The notes under the pieces: model-generated
Told to the model about the DNA's origin: nothing
Database searches by the model: none
The model's input: the letters and a program-made list of their open reading frames with translations, nothing else
Program-made: the position numbers and the translations under genes
Part shown: one piece after another, positions 1 through 8,787 of the stretch
Numbering within the stretch: position 1 is the first letter of the stretch
How the letters are laid out: each line of letters begins with the position of its first letter
DNA from: Sunxiuqinia sp965230765
Lineage (GTDB): Bacteria; Bacteroidota; Bacteroidia; Bacteroidales; Prolixibacteraceae
DNA: 64,000 nucleotides
Direction: 5' to 3'
NCBI GenBank assembly: GCA_965230765.1
Contig: CBDDLR010000001.1
Location: 2,480,001 to 2,544,000, forward strand

Positions 1-710
1 AGGAACTTGAAAAACTGAATGCCGCAAAAAACAAGTTTTTCTCTATTATTGCTCATGACCTGAAAAATCCGTTTCATACTGTGATGGGGTATTCTTATTT
101 GATGCACAAAGATTATAAGCGGTTTAAAGATAAGGAACGGGAGAAATATGCTGAAGATATTTATAAATCAACCAATACGATTTTTCGCTTGCTCCAAAAC
201 TTGTTGGATTGGTCCAGGACTCAGACAGGCCGATTAAATTTTAATCCTCAGAAAATATATATATCAGATTTATATGAAAACATTTACTCTGTTCTGAAAC
301 CTGTAGCAGATGCTAAACGAATTGAACTGAAAAATAATATTTGTAGTGATGATGCAGTGTGGGCTGACCCAATGATGGTTGAAACAATTTTGAGGAACTT
401 GGTAAATAATGCCATCAAGTTTTCAAAAAACGATTCACAAATTGAAATTGCTGATAGCAAACTGGATGGTTACCTTGAACTTAGTGTCATTGATAATGGG
501 ATAGGAATAAAGCCAGATGATGTTGAGAATTTATTCAAAATTGATTCAAAAGTTAAGCAAAAAGGTACCAACAATGAAGATGGATCTGGTTTGGGCTTGA
601 TTCTTTGTAAAGAGTTTATTGAAAAAAATAATGGAACAATTGCCGTTGAAAGTGAATTCGGAAAAGGTAGTAAATTTTCTATCAGGTTACCCTTGTTTCA
701 GGTCGGTTAG
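1..710 (+). CDS. Sensor histidine kinase, C-terminal part (cut by left edge)
   Basis: The reading frame is open to the left edge, so this is the C-terminal ~235 residues of a two-component sensor kinase. An H-box (FSIIAHDLKNPF) places the phospho-accepting His at bases 54-56. An N-box (NLVNNAIKFS), a G1 box (DNGIGI) and a G2 box (GSGLGLIL) follow, so the HisKA and HATPase_c domains are both complete. The sensor part lies outside the window and the signal cannot be judged. No receiver domain follows, and the stop lies just before a convergent DJ-1 family gene. An internal GTG at 81 sits after the His and is not a plausible start. No response regulator is visible beside it. Confidence 0.9.
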   Translation, partial: ELEKLNAAKNKFFSIIAHDLKNPFHTVMGYSYLMHKDYKRFKDKEREKYAEDIYKSTNTIFRLLQNLLDWSRTQTGRLNFNPQKIYISDLYENIYSVLKPVADAKRIELKNNICSDDAVWADPMMVETILRNLVNNAIKFSKNDSQIEIADSKLDGYLELSVIDNGIGIKPDDVENLFKIDSKVKQKGTNNEDGSGLGLILCKEFIEKNNGTIAVESEFGKGSKFSIRLPLFQVG

Positions 711-720
711 GTGTTGAAAG

Positions 721-1269
721 CTATTCAACCAACATTGCTTTTGCAAGCGAATCTGATTCTTTTTTTCCAACAAGTAGTTCAACAAGCTTCAGCGAAAACT
801 TAAGTGCTGCCCCAACTCCTCTTCCGGTAACAATATTTCCATCAACCACAGCAGGTTCTTCGGAAATTATAGCCCCTACAAGCTCTTTTTCAAAACCTGG
901 ATAGCAAGCAGCTTTTCTTCCCTGCAATACTCCAAGATGCCCGTAAACCATAGGAGCCGCGCATATTGCAGCCAACACTTTGTTATTCTTGTTAAAATCG
1001 ATAATCTGTTTTTTTAGTTCATCGTGGGCATCCAGGTTTTTTGCACCAGGCATCCCGCCAGGAAGGATTAAAACATCATATTCTGCATAATCTGCTTCGC
1101 TAAACAATTTATCAGCAACCACAGGAATGTCATGTGATCCGGTCACTTTCCTCTCGCTCGTCATTGATATTGTCTCAACTTCCAGGTTTGCCCGACGTAA
1201 TACATCAATAATTGTAATGGCTTCAATTTCCTCAAATCCAGGTGCTAATTGTACGGCTATTTTTCTCAT
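721..1269 (-). CDS. DJ-1/PfpI family protein
   Basis: This 182-aa single-domain protein has the DJ-1/ThiJ/PfpI fold. The nucleophile-elbow Cys is at residue 103 (AAICAAP) and the conserved acidic partner is Glu16 in the GFEEIEA motif, which matches Glu18 of human DJ-1. The length fits the YajL/DJ-1 subgroup rather than PfpI proteases. Known family members act in glyoxal or oxidative-stress defence or as chaperones; which activity applies here cannot be read from sequence. It is probably monocistronic and converges with the upstream kinase with only 10 bp between the stops. Confidence 0.9.
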   Translation of the reverse strand: MRKIAVQLAPGFEEIEAITIIDVLRRANLEVETISMTSERKVTGSHDIPVVADKLFSEADYAEYDVLILPGGMPGAKNLDAHDELKKQIIDFNKNNKVLAAICAAPMVYGHLGVLQGRKAACYPGFEKELVGAIISEEPAVVDGNIVTGRGVGAALKFSLKLVELLVGKKESDSLAKAMLVE

Positions 1270-1365
1270 GATAATTTCCTTTATGCAAATTTACAAAATT
1301 CAAAAGGCACAAAAAAAGTGGCCAACAAAATGACCACTTAACCAATAAGACTAAAAGTATCTAAT

Positions 1366-1872
1366 TTAATTTGCGTATTCTTTCAACGATTTTTCAAGTT
1401 TCTTTCGTGTAAAGAAAATGCGGCTTTTAACTGTACCTAAAGGCAAGTCTAGCTTTTCAGCAATCTCTTTGTACTTGTATCCATCCAAAAACATTTTGAA
1501 AGGCATTTTGTATTCATCTTCCAAAAGGTTGATGTTCTTTATGATTTCTTTTGAGCTAAAGAATGAATCAGGCGACGGATAAATTTTATCTTTTGAAAAA
1601 CGTAAATGAAAATCGTTGTTCGATCCGTCAAACGTATTTTTAGCTTTCACATTCCTGCGATAATTGTTGATGAAAGTATTCTTCATGATCGTATAAATCC
1701 AGGCTTTAAAATTTGTGTTTTGCGTAAATTTATCACGATACGTTAAAGCTTTAAGGAATGTTTCTTGCAAAAGGTCCTGTGCTTTTTCCTGATCCGAAGT
1801 CAGGCTAAGGGCATAATACAAGAGCTTGTCTTGTAACCCAAGAAGTGCGTTATTAAATTGAATTTGTGTCAT
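1366..1872 (-). CDS. RNA polymerase sigma factor, sigma-70 family (ECF-type)
   Basis: A 168-aa protein with the two-domain architecture of ECF sigma factors. Region 2 spans about residues 10-80 (AQDLLQETFLKAL, AWIYTIMKNTFINNYRR), and region 4 has an HTH (YKEIAEKLDLPLGTVKSRIF) at about 130-155. No anti-sigma gene is adjacent: the upstream gene is divergent and the downstream gene is the separate DJ-1 family protein. It is therefore an orphan ECF factor, common in Bacteroidota. A minus-strand -7-like box lies about 40 bp upstream of the start. Confidence 0.93.
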   Translation of the reverse strand: MTQIQFNNALLGLQDKLLYYALSLTSDQEKAQDLLQETFLKALTYRDKFTQNTNFKAWIYTIMKNTFINNYRRNVKAKNTFDGSNNDFHLRFSKDKIYPSPDSFFSSKEIIKNINLLEDEYKMPFKMFLDGYKYKEIAEKLDLPLGTVKSRIFFTRKKLEKSLKEYAN

Positions 1873-1910
1873 GGTAGCGTATTTAATTTGTTTATCGAAA
1901 TTGTTTAGAA

Positions 1911-1918
1911 CAAATATA
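1911..1918 (-). promoter_or_regulatory. Putative Bacteroidota -7 box upstream of the sigma factor
   Basis: Read on the minus strand this is TATATTTG, a perfect match to TAnnTTTG. A TTTG lies upstream at 1934-1937, giving a 15-bp spacer, shorter than the usual spacing, so only the -7 element is convincing. The implied 5' UTR is about 35 nt. Confidence 0.4.
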
Positions 1919-2168
1919 AATAACCATAATCGTCAAAAAAAGGAATTCAGGGTCTTTTATCATTCGATTTTATTGAACCACGATAAAAAAAATTGATATG
2001 CACTGATTATAAGTTACTAATGAAAAGATATAAATTTTACATAAATATGTTTACCTTTTTTTCGGTGTTGTCAAACAATTTATTTTTACTTAGATTATCT
2101 ATGAATTAAGCCTCATGTTTTGTATATTATTTTGAATCATCACAGCTTTTTTACACCAATATTATTCT

Positions 2169-2176
2169 TATTTTTG
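2169..2176 (+). promoter_or_regulatory. Putative -7 box for the TonB-dependent receptor
   Basis: TATTTTTG matches TAnnTTTG, 28 bp before the ATG at 2205. No clear -33 TTTG is found at the expected distance, so this is a moderate call. Confidence 0.4.
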
Positions 2177-2204
2177 CGGCTTTCTTACTATAGAAATATT
2201 ATAA

Positions 2205-4259
2205 ATGAAGTGTTTAATTTTTAACAACCAACGGGCAGAAGTGGTTACTTTCAAGCGCTGGGGGGGCAAAAATTATTCTTTGTTTCAGGCATTAAAAAAA
2301 ACGGTGAAAGTAGGGGTTTTAATGATTACCTACTTAATCGTGGCCATAACAAATGAAGTTTATGCTCAAGCAGATAGTTTACAGGTAAACATGGAGTATG
2401 ACCTTGATGAGATTGAGGTAAGCGCCCAGCGGGCACCGGTGAGTTATTCACAGGTGGCACGGATTGTTTCCGTGATTGACCGCACCCAAATTAATTCGGC
2501 TCCGGCCGGTAGTATCCAGGATCTTTTAGAATACGCACTTAGCGTTGACATCAGGCAGAGGGGGACACACGGTGTTCAGGCTGATGTTTCAATTCGTGGA
2601 GGATCATTTGACCAAACCCTCATCCTTCTCAACGGAATTAACCTTTCCGATCCGCAAACCGGGCATCACAACCTCAATTTACCGGTTAGTCTCAAAAACA
2701 TTCAACGTATTGAAATCCTAGAAGGCCCGGGCGCACGTGTTTATGGTCCGAATGCATTTTCTGGTGCAATCAATATTGTTACTGATGTTGGTGGAGGAAA
2801 CAATGTGAAACTTGATGCATTGTATGGCGAGCATCGGCTTGTTGATTTAAACCTTTCCGGGAATGTGGAATCAGGAAAACTGAACAGTTTTTGGGCGTTT
2901 AATAATAAATCATCGGATGGCTACATTCAAAATACCGATTTTAAAAGCCACAATTTGTTCTACCACGGAGCACTTGGGCTTGAGGCTGGAAAGCTGGATG
3001 TTCAAGTTGGTTATTCTGAAAAAGAATTTGGGGCAAACAGTTTTTATACACCCAGATTTCCGAATCAGTTTGAAGAAACAAAAACAACTTTTGCATCCTT
3101 GAAATTCAAGTCTAATTCGAAGTTACACCTTACGCCTGCATTATATTGGAGAAGACATCAGGATCGTTTTGAATTATTCCGGGATAATCCAGCGTCCTGG
3201 TATAGTGGGCATAATTACCACCTGACCGATGTTTTAGGTGCATCAATCAATAGTTGGTTTAGTAGTTTCCTAGGTAAAACAGCCTTTGGAGCTGAATTCC
3301 GTTCAGAAAATATTTGGAGCAATGTGTTGGGTGAACCAATGGATGAACCCATTGATGTTCCGGGTGAAAGCGGGCAGGTTTTTACCAACTCAAAATCAAG
3401 AACGCATGTTTCTTACTTTGCAGAACATACTTTTTACTTCAATAAGCTAACAGTTTCTACTGGGGCAATGGCTAATTGGATTTCTGATTTGAATTTTGAA
3501 TGGAACGTTTACCCTGGAGTTGATTTGGCATATCAATTAAATGAGAATTGGAAGTTGTACGCGTCAGTGAACCAATCATTAAGAATGCCAACCTTTACCG
3601 ACTTGTATTACGATGGCCCAACCAATAAAGGAAACCCTAATTTGAAGCCTGAAGAAGCAACAACCTTTGAAGGAGGGATTAAATTCAGAAACAAATTTAT
3701 GCGAGCACATGCCGGATATTATCATCGGAATGGAAAGAACCTGATTGATTGGGTCAAAGAATCTGAAGAATTTGAATGGACACCTCAGAATCTCACAGAA
3801 ATTGTGACAGACGGTTTCGAATTTACTGCTGATATTGATTTTCGAAAGTTGGTATCAAACGATTTTGTTTTGAAGAAGCTAAATCTTAATTATTCGTACG
3901 CAGAACTAGATAAGGGAGAGAGTGATTTCATTTCGAATTACGTGATGGATAACCTGAAACACAAACTGGTTATAAACCTTGATCATTCGATTATAAGCAA
4001 TCTTTCAGCTTCCTGGAAAGTCCGGTTTCAGGATAGAAACGGTACCTATTCGAGGTTCGAAAATACTGAATATGTGGATGAGGCTGAATATGAACCTTTC
4101 TGGTTGGTAGATACGAAAGTGTATTGGTCTGGAAAAAAGTACCAGGTTTACGGGCAGGTTTCCAATTTATTCGATCGGGAATATGTAGATATTGGCAATG
4201 TTGTTCAGCCGGGAAGATGGATCAGTGTTGGTTTTACTTACCAGTTGGATTTCAATTAA
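2205..4259 (+). CDS. TonB-dependent outer-membrane receptor (BtuB-like)
   Basis: This 684-aa receptor has a plug domain at about residues 65-190 (VSIRGGSFDQTLILLNGI, IEILEGPGARVYGPNAFSGA) and a 22-strand-type barrel ending in an aromatic, C-terminal-strand-like segment (SVGFTYQLDFN). There is no CarboxypepD_reg N-domain and no SusD partner follows, so it is not a SusC protein. It resembles the BtuB/CirA group; the substrate could be a corrinoid, a siderophore or another small chelate and cannot be fixed. The hydrophobic signal segment begins only at about residue 34, after a polar preamble with the pattern FKRWGGKNYSLFQALKK, seen in many Bacteroidota receptors. A terminator follows at 4369. 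Confidence 0.92.
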   Translation: MKCLIFNNQRAEVVTFKRWGGKNYSLFQALKKTVKVGVLMITYLIVAITNEVYAQADSLQVNMEYDLDEIEVSAQRAPVSYSQVARIVSVIDRTQINSAPAGSIQDLLEYALSVDIRQRGTHGVQADVSIRGGSFDQTLILLNGINLSDPQTGHHNLNLPVSLKNIQRIEILEGPGARVYGPNAFSGAINIVTDVGGGNNVKLDALYGEHRLVDLNLSGNVESGKLNSFWAFNNKSSDGYIQNTDFKSHNLFYHGALGLEAGKLDVQVGYSEKEFGANSFYTPRFPNQFEETKTTFASLKFKSNSKLHLTPALYWRRHQDRFELFRDNPASWYSGHNYHLTDVLGASINSWFSSFLGKTAFGAEFRSENIWSNVLGEPMDEPIDVPGESGQVFTNSKSRTHVSYFAEHTFYFNKLTVSTGAMANWISDLNFEWNVYPGVDLAYQLNENWKLYASVNQSLRMPTFTDLYYDGPTNKGNPNLKPEEATTFEGGIKFRNKFMRAHAGYYHRNGKNLIDWVKESEEFEWTPQNLTEIVTDGFEFTADIDFRKLVSNDFVLKKLNLNYSYAELDKGESDFISNYVMDNLKHKLVINLDHSIISNLSASWKVRFQDRNGTYSRFENTEYVDEAEYEPFWLVDTKVYWSGKKYQVYGQVSNLFDREYVDIGNVVQPGRWISVGFTYQLDFN

Positions 4260-4368
4260 AATAATTCACTGTCGTCCGGTAAGTACTTTGTGTTAAGGGA
4301 AAAGGTCTAATAGCCAGCAATACATTTATAACTGGACACGAGTGAAAATAATTCATATAATATTTAAG

Positions 4369-4399
4369 AACCTTGTCTGTTTTAAGGCAAGGTTTTTTT
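4369..4399 (+). terminator. Rho-independent terminator after the TonB receptor
   Basis: AACCTTG at 4369-4375 pairs with CAAGGTT at 4388-4394, with a CT/AG extension inside, and a run of seven T follows. The stop codon of the convergent ferredoxin gene (4382-4384) lies in the loop. Confidence 0.75.
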
Positions 4400-5440
4400 G
4401 ACTTTGTATCTTCTCCAAAATTTATATTTGGTGAGAGAGGAATAAACCACCAGCTTTTCATAGATAGAAAACCTAAGTAAAAAATGATTCAGCCGGTAGG
4501 CAGCAAAAAGGACGGCAACAAATACCAGATTATCAAAAATAAAAGTGATTGTGTTGGCAATATGAGAAGGGAAGCTGTCAGTAAGGAACTTGTTAATTTC
4601 GAAATATTGATAGAGATAGTTTAACAAAACAGAAGAGGAAACAACTATTGACAGAGCTAGGAAACCATGTGCTGTTTCAATAGCTCTTTCAGGACAGTTG
4701 TTCATGCATTGCATACAGCTCTCGCATTTATAAGTCCAAAATGGCCGTTTGTCAATGGTTTTAATTGCTTTCACCGGACATTTGGAAATGCACAAATTAC
4801 AGTTGTTGCATTTGTTTGAAGCTATAAATGTTTTTGCAAGGGCAAATCTCCCCACAAAATAGTAAAGAAGGGCAATTGGGGTAATAATTAGATCCTGAAC
4901 AATCTCCCTCAAAGCTCTAAAATCTTTTTTCCCTGAAACTAATTTATGGGCAAACCGTTCTGTTTCCGATTTTCTTCTCGCAAATAATGAATCGACCACT
5001 TTTTGCTTTAATCCCGGATGTAAAGAGATCCAGTTCGAAGGTAAATCAATAGGTTTAAGCGCAATGATTTTGTAACCTTTAAACCATAAAAGTAATGCGG
5101 CAAAATATAGTGCCATTCCACTTAAACCCGGTATGAAGAATCTGCCCATTTTCATACCGGCCCTGGTGTTCATTAAAAATACTTTTTCACCTTTTCCTTT
5201 TGGAAATCGGAAAAGAAAGTGGAACATGATGGGAGGGTAGTTGAACCCATGAGTGGGGGAGATAAATCCAATAATTGGGCTTTCAGTTTTTTTGATAATT
5301 CTATGTTCCGAAATATTAAGAATTTCAGTATTCACATTTTCGTTTTCAGCAATGTTTTTTATCCAGTTGGCAACGTTCCGTGCGTTTCCGGTTCCCGAAA
5401 AGTAAAAAATGGTAATTGAACTATTTGATTTATTGCCCAT
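4382..5440 (-). CDS. EFR1-type flavodoxin/ferredoxin iron-sulfur protein
   Basis: An N-terminal flavodoxin-like domain (ITIFYFSGTGNARNVA at about residues 9-24) is followed at about 215-265 by two 4Fe-4S motifs (CNNCNLCISKCP and CESCMQCMNNCP). This is the EFR1 family layout, in which the protein probably passes electrons between FMN and Fe-S centres. After the ferredoxin come two hydrophobic segments (about 272-290 and 308-330), so the protein is probably membrane-attached. I chose ATG at 5440 over an upstream TTG at 5458 because the flavodoxin strand starts soon after it. The electron partner is unknown. Confidence 0.85.
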   Translation of the reverse strand: MGNKSNSSITIFYFSGTGNARNVANWIKNIAENENVNTEILNISEHRIIKKTESPIIGFISPTHGFNYPPIMFHFLFRFPKGKGEKVFLMNTRAGMKMGRFFIPGLSGMALYFAALLLWFKGYKIIALKPIDLPSNWISLHPGLKQKVVDSLFARRKSETERFAHKLVSGKKDFRALREIVQDLIITPIALLYYFVGRFALAKTFIASNKCNNCNLCISKCPVKAIKTIDKRPFWTYKCESCMQCMNNCPERAIETAHGFLALSIVVSSSVLLNYLYQYFEINKFLTDSFPSHIANTITFIFDNLVFVAVLFAAYRLNHFLLRFSIYEKLVVYSSLTKYKFWRRYKVKKTLP

Positions 5441-5529
5441 CTTTTGTGAGTGTAACAATTAGTTTATCCGAATACACTTAAAGATAGCCATTATGTATTG
5501 ATTTTTTTCTGTAAATAAATTAAGCCTCC

Positions 5530-5537
5530 TATCTTTG
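5530..5537 (+). promoter_or_regulatory. Putative -7 box very close to the start codon
   Basis: TATCTTTG is a perfect TAnnTTTG and ends 5 nt before the ATG at 5543. If used, transcription would begin at or inside the start codon, giving a leaderless mRNA. No -33 element is evident. Confidence 0.4.
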
Positions 5538-5542
5538 GGCTG

Positions 5543-6433
5543 ATGAAAAAAATAGTCTGCATCGTTTTTGCTTTCTTTTTAGTTATTCAGCTCCATGCGC
5601 AGGAAGATTGGAGTTGGTGGAATGATCAACATGGCTGGGAGCCTGGAATGCCCAGCTGGCGAACTTTTTTAACCATTAGCCCCGGATATCTTGGGCCGAA
5701 CGCACTTCATGTGCCAGAAGTGAAGAAAGGTTACCTGACACCTGAAAAAGAATTTGAAGTAGGGACTGATTTTCATTTTAGTAAAGGCGACAATGCACAA
5801 AATTTGTTCGCAAAAATTTATCACCCTTTTGCCGATAATAAAATTGCTGTAGAAGCCTACATGGTTGTTGTTGAACACTATGCAATGTCATCTGCGGTGA
5901 GGGATGAACGAAAGGCCAGGGACAAAGATGGAAGAGGGCTTGCAGTGGGCGATTTGTATTTTTCAACTTTGATTCAGCTGGTGAAAAATAAGCGGTTCCC
6001 AAATACATTGTTGAGAATGGTAGGCAAAACCGCTTCTGGTGGGCGGTTGGATGCTGCCAGATATTCCGACAGCCCCGGTTATTTTTTCGATCTTAGTTTT
6101 TCGAAACCACTACAGAATGCAGATAATCCATCTGTTTGGACTCCGTTTGCTTCTGCTGGTTTTTACTCATGGCAAACAAGTGATGATGAAAATCTGCAGA
6201 ACGATGCTTTAATGTTTGCTGGTGGTGTTGATTTGGAAAAGGCCAACTGGCTGTTTTCGAATTCAATAAGTGGATATTTAGGTTATAAGAATGAAAAAGA
6301 CAGTCCAATTGTATATACGCTGGATGTAAAACGACAATTCAAAAATAATCAAATACGCTTTCAGTTTTTGCAAGGCATACAAGATTGGGAATATTCAACC
6401 ATTAAACTTTCGTACATCTGGAAATGGAACTAA
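5543..6433 (+). CDS. Hypothetical exported protein, probably outer-membrane beta-barrel
   Basis: 296 aa with a clear signal peptide (VCIVFAFFLVIQLHAQ, cleavage near residue 20). The mature part is rich in alternating, aromatic-ended strand-like segments and ends in a Trp-Lys-Trp-Asn strand, suggesting a small outer-membrane barrel. I do not recognise a named family. Its last 10 bases overlap the start of the PAP2 phosphatase gene, so the two are very likely co-transcribed and translationally coupled. A role in envelope lipid or phosphate handling would fit the neighbour but is only inference. Confidence 0.8.
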   Translation: MKKIVCIVFAFFLVIQLHAQEDWSWWNDQHGWEPGMPSWRTFLTISPGYLGPNALHVPEVKKGYLTPEKEFEVGTDFHFSKGDNAQNLFAKIYHPFADNKIAVEAYMVVVEHYAMSSAVRDERKARDKDGRGLAVGDLYFSTLIQLVKNKRFPNTLLRMVGKTASGGRLDAARYSDSPGYFFDLSFSKPLQNADNPSVWTPFASAGFYSWQTSDDENLQNDALMFAGGVDLEKANWLFSNSISGYLGYKNEKDSPIVYTLDVKRQFKNNQIRFQFLQGIQDWEYSTIKLSYIWKWN

Positions 6434-7110
6434 ATAATAAAACATTCATACTTAATAATAAAGGATTGAAAGCTTTTTTGCTTTTTTATTTTGCTTTTGT
6501 GTTTGTTGGGATTATGGTATTCTTCTTAACAAAACACGGCGATATTGTCCTTTGGATGAATGGTCTTTCCAAGGAAGAATGGGATGGCTTTGTTAACTTT
6601 TTAACCGACCTGGGGCTGGGTAGTTTTGTAGCAGCATTAATGGCAGCGCTTGTGTTTCTTAGAATTCGATACGCAATTATGGGATTGCTGAATCTGGGAT
6701 TGGTTGGCCTGTTTACCAGCTTGTTCAAAAAAGGCTTGTTTCCCGAAAGAACCCGACCGTTCAACTATTTTTATTATGATGACTTCCATCGTTTTATTCA
6801 TGCCGCTGAATTGAATTACCATTCCAGTTTTCCTTCGGGGCATACCATGACCATATTTGCGGCGATGAGCCTGATCGCTTATTTTATTGGCGGAAAAACA
6901 TGGGGAGTTGTTTTGTTTTTTGTTGCACTAATCATTGGCTTCACACGCATCTACCTATTGCAACATTTTTTCCTGGATGTTTATGTTGGCTCAATTCTCG
7001 GACTTATTTGCACATTCATCGTTGTTTGGCTACTCGACCAAAAATTACATTTAAATGAACGTGAATTATTCAATAAACCAATCTATCGGATATCGTTTAA
7101 AAAGTCCTAA
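6424..7110 (+). CDS. PAP2 family membrane phosphatase
   Basis: A 228-aa integral membrane protein with about six hydrophobic segments and all three PAP2 motifs: KKGLFPERTRP (KxxxxxxRP), FPSGHT, and TRIYLLQHFFLDV (RxxxxxHxxxD). Family members dephosphorylate lipid phosphates such as undecaprenyl diphosphate, phosphatidate or lipid A 1-phosphate. The gene overlaps the barrel protein upstream by 10 bp. Its stop overlaps the stop of the convergent glycosyltransferase by 4 bp. The adjacent GT-C and GT2 genes suggest a substrate in lipid-linked sugar metabolism, which is inference. Confidence 0.93.
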   Translation: MELNNKTFILNNKGLKAFLLFYFAFVFVGIMVFFLTKHGDIVLWMNGLSKEEWDGFVNFLTDLGLGSFVAALMAALVFLRIRYAIMGLLNLGLVGLFTSLFKKGLFPERTRPFNYFYYDDFHRFIHAAELNYHSSFPSGHTMTIFAAMSLIAYFIGGKTWGVVLFFVALIIGFTRIYLLQHFFLDVYVGSILGLICTFIVVWLLDQKLHLNERELFNKPIYRISFKKS

Positions 7111-8684
7111 TCTTTTTTTGTTATAAAAACGGTAGTTGGGGTTTCAAAAATATCCCGTGCCGAAAAGCTGATTTCCAGATTCTCAGGTAGATCAACTTTC
7201 TCCATTTTTCTTTTGGTTGAAATAATTACTCCTTCCGGAAATGAATTGAAAAACTGTTCGAATTCTGTTTCTTTGAGAGGTTTTAAATGCTTTTGAAGGT
7301 AAAATGAAAATGAAGGATTAAACTTTTCAAAATACCTGATTTCTTTATCCTCCAATAGATGAAGGCTTTTTCTTACCGGGTTTTGCTGATCAATTAACGG
7401 GAAAGCAAATGTAAAAAAGATTACTGCTGTAATGATTCCGGAGACTCCCAACGTGTGCAAAGCTTTTATTTGCTGATCTTTTTTCAAGAGGTAATAGGAA
7501 AGACCAGTAAGAATTGGCAATGGCAAAAAGTACCAGGCAATATAATTGATGTGCGACAGGGCAGGGTCAAACTTCAATCCGAAGAAAACTCCTGGGATTA
7601 TGATGATAGCTAAAACGAGTGCTACAATGAAACTGCTGTTTAGTTTCAATTTTTCGAGATCGATTTGGGAAATCCATAGTGCGGTAATGATTGCTAAATA
7701 TGGATATGAAGGGACTGTGTAATTCAGGAGTTTTGTGCTGCTGACACAAAAGAATGTGATAATAGTGAGGGCAGCAATTCCATTAAACAAGGTGAAATCA
7801 TCCTTTCGGTTTTTCCAGACATTTTTGAATGATTGAACCCAAAAAACTGAAAATGGAAACATACCAATAATCACAAATAGTATCGGAATTAGAAAAATCC
7901 CTCCATGCCCTTCCATTTCACTTGTGAACCTGCCAATATTGTGCTTTAAGAAAAAGCCTCTTGTCCACTCCCAATCAGTTTCCAGTCCTGCAAAAATATA
8001 CCAGGGCACAGCAACCAAAAGAACTAAAAATGCTCCTGAAAATGGGCGAAGTTTGATGATTTCTTTCCAGCTAAACCGTTTGCTGAAAATCAGAAAAAGC
8101 AAAAATATCAGCCCGGGCAGCCCAATGGCAACAGGGCCTTTTGAGAGTGTTCCCAATCCGATCGAGAGGTAGAGAAAGGCTGAAAATTTTAGTTTGCCAG
8201 TTTTTATAGCCGCATAAAACGACATGATCCCAGCAGTAATGAAGAAAATCAAGTAAGGATCGGGTACCGCCAGATGAAATTGAATACTAAGATGTATGGA
8301 TGAAAGTAGAATAAAAACACTCCAGTTGGCCGTTTTTTGATCTCTAAATTTCTTCACGAACAAATAGGTGATCAAAATGGTCAGGGCACCAAAAAACGCG
8401 GAAAAAAACCTGGCTGCAAATTCATTGACCCCAAAAATCGAGTAACTCAACATCATGAAGAAATAATGCAAAGGTGGTTTGTCCGTTCTCAGAACCTCAT
8501 TAAAAGTCGGAACTACAATGTCGCCCCGCTCAAACATTTCACGGGCACAACCGGCATTTTTAGCTTCATCAAGAATGTAAATGCTCACACCACTAACGTT
8601 TGATAAATAAATACCAAGTGCGAATAAAAAAATAAGTATTGGAAAGTATTTAGAAGCAGTCAGGCTCTCAAAATTAATATTCAT
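7107..8684 (-). CDS. Glycosyltransferase family 39 (ArnT/PMT-like) membrane protein
   Basis: 525 aa with 10 or more hydrophobic segments. The first periplasmic loop carries the acidic GT-C signature (YILDEAKNAGCAREM at about residues 32-46) and a TDKPPLHY motif, typical of ArnT/PMT_2 enzymes that transfer a sugar from a polyprenyl phosphate donor. The C-terminal ~110 residues form a small soluble domain. The divergent neighbour (8788) is a GT2 that could make the polyprenyl-phosphate sugar donor, and the convergent neighbour is a lipid phosphatase. The acceptor (lipid A, glycolipid or protein) is unknown. Confidence 0.9.
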   Translation of the reverse strand: MNINFESLTASKYFPILIFLFALGIYLSNVSGVSIYILDEAKNAGCAREMFERGDIVVPTFNEVLRTDKPPLHYFFMMLSYSIFGVNEFAARFFSAFFGALTILITYLFVKKFRDQKTANWSVFILLSSIHLSIQFHLAVPDPYLIFFITAGIMSFYAAIKTGKLKFSAFLYLSIGLGTLSKGPVAIGLPGLIFLLFLIFSKRFSWKEIIKLRPFSGAFLVLLVAVPWYIFAGLETDWEWTRGFFLKHNIGRFTSEMEGHGGIFLIPILFVIIGMFPFSVFWVQSFKNVWKNRKDDFTLFNGIAALTIITFFCVSSTKLLNYTVPSYPYLAIITALWISQIDLEKLKLNSSFIVALVLAIIIIPGVFFGLKFDPALSHINYIAWYFLPLPILTGLSYYLLKKDQQIKALHTLGVSGIITAVIFFTFAFPLIDQQNPVRKSLHLLEDKEIRYFEKFNPSFSFYLQKHLKPLKETEFEQFFNSFPEGVIISTKRKMEKVDLPENLEISFSARDIFETPTTVFITKKD

Positions 8685-8787
8685 GCGTTTAGTATTAGAA
8701 TACTTAATACCTTTTTGTTAATATTGCAGCGCTAAATAACAAAATTTTTGGGCAAAAATATTCACAAACAGCCATAATCAGAAAAAC

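Larger units (their letters stand above)
1873..2204. other. Divergent intergenic region, sigma factor / TonB receptor
   Basis: About 330 bp of AT-rich sequence between divergent genes. It holds the two putative promoters. I looked for a cobalamin riboswitch, because the downstream receptor is BtuB-like, and saw no B12-box-like segment. No small ORF stands out. Confidence 0.5.

Noticed and set aside
1873..2204. Cobalamin riboswitch upstream of the BtuB-like receptor
   Set aside because: No B12-box-like segment or convincing pairing was seen.
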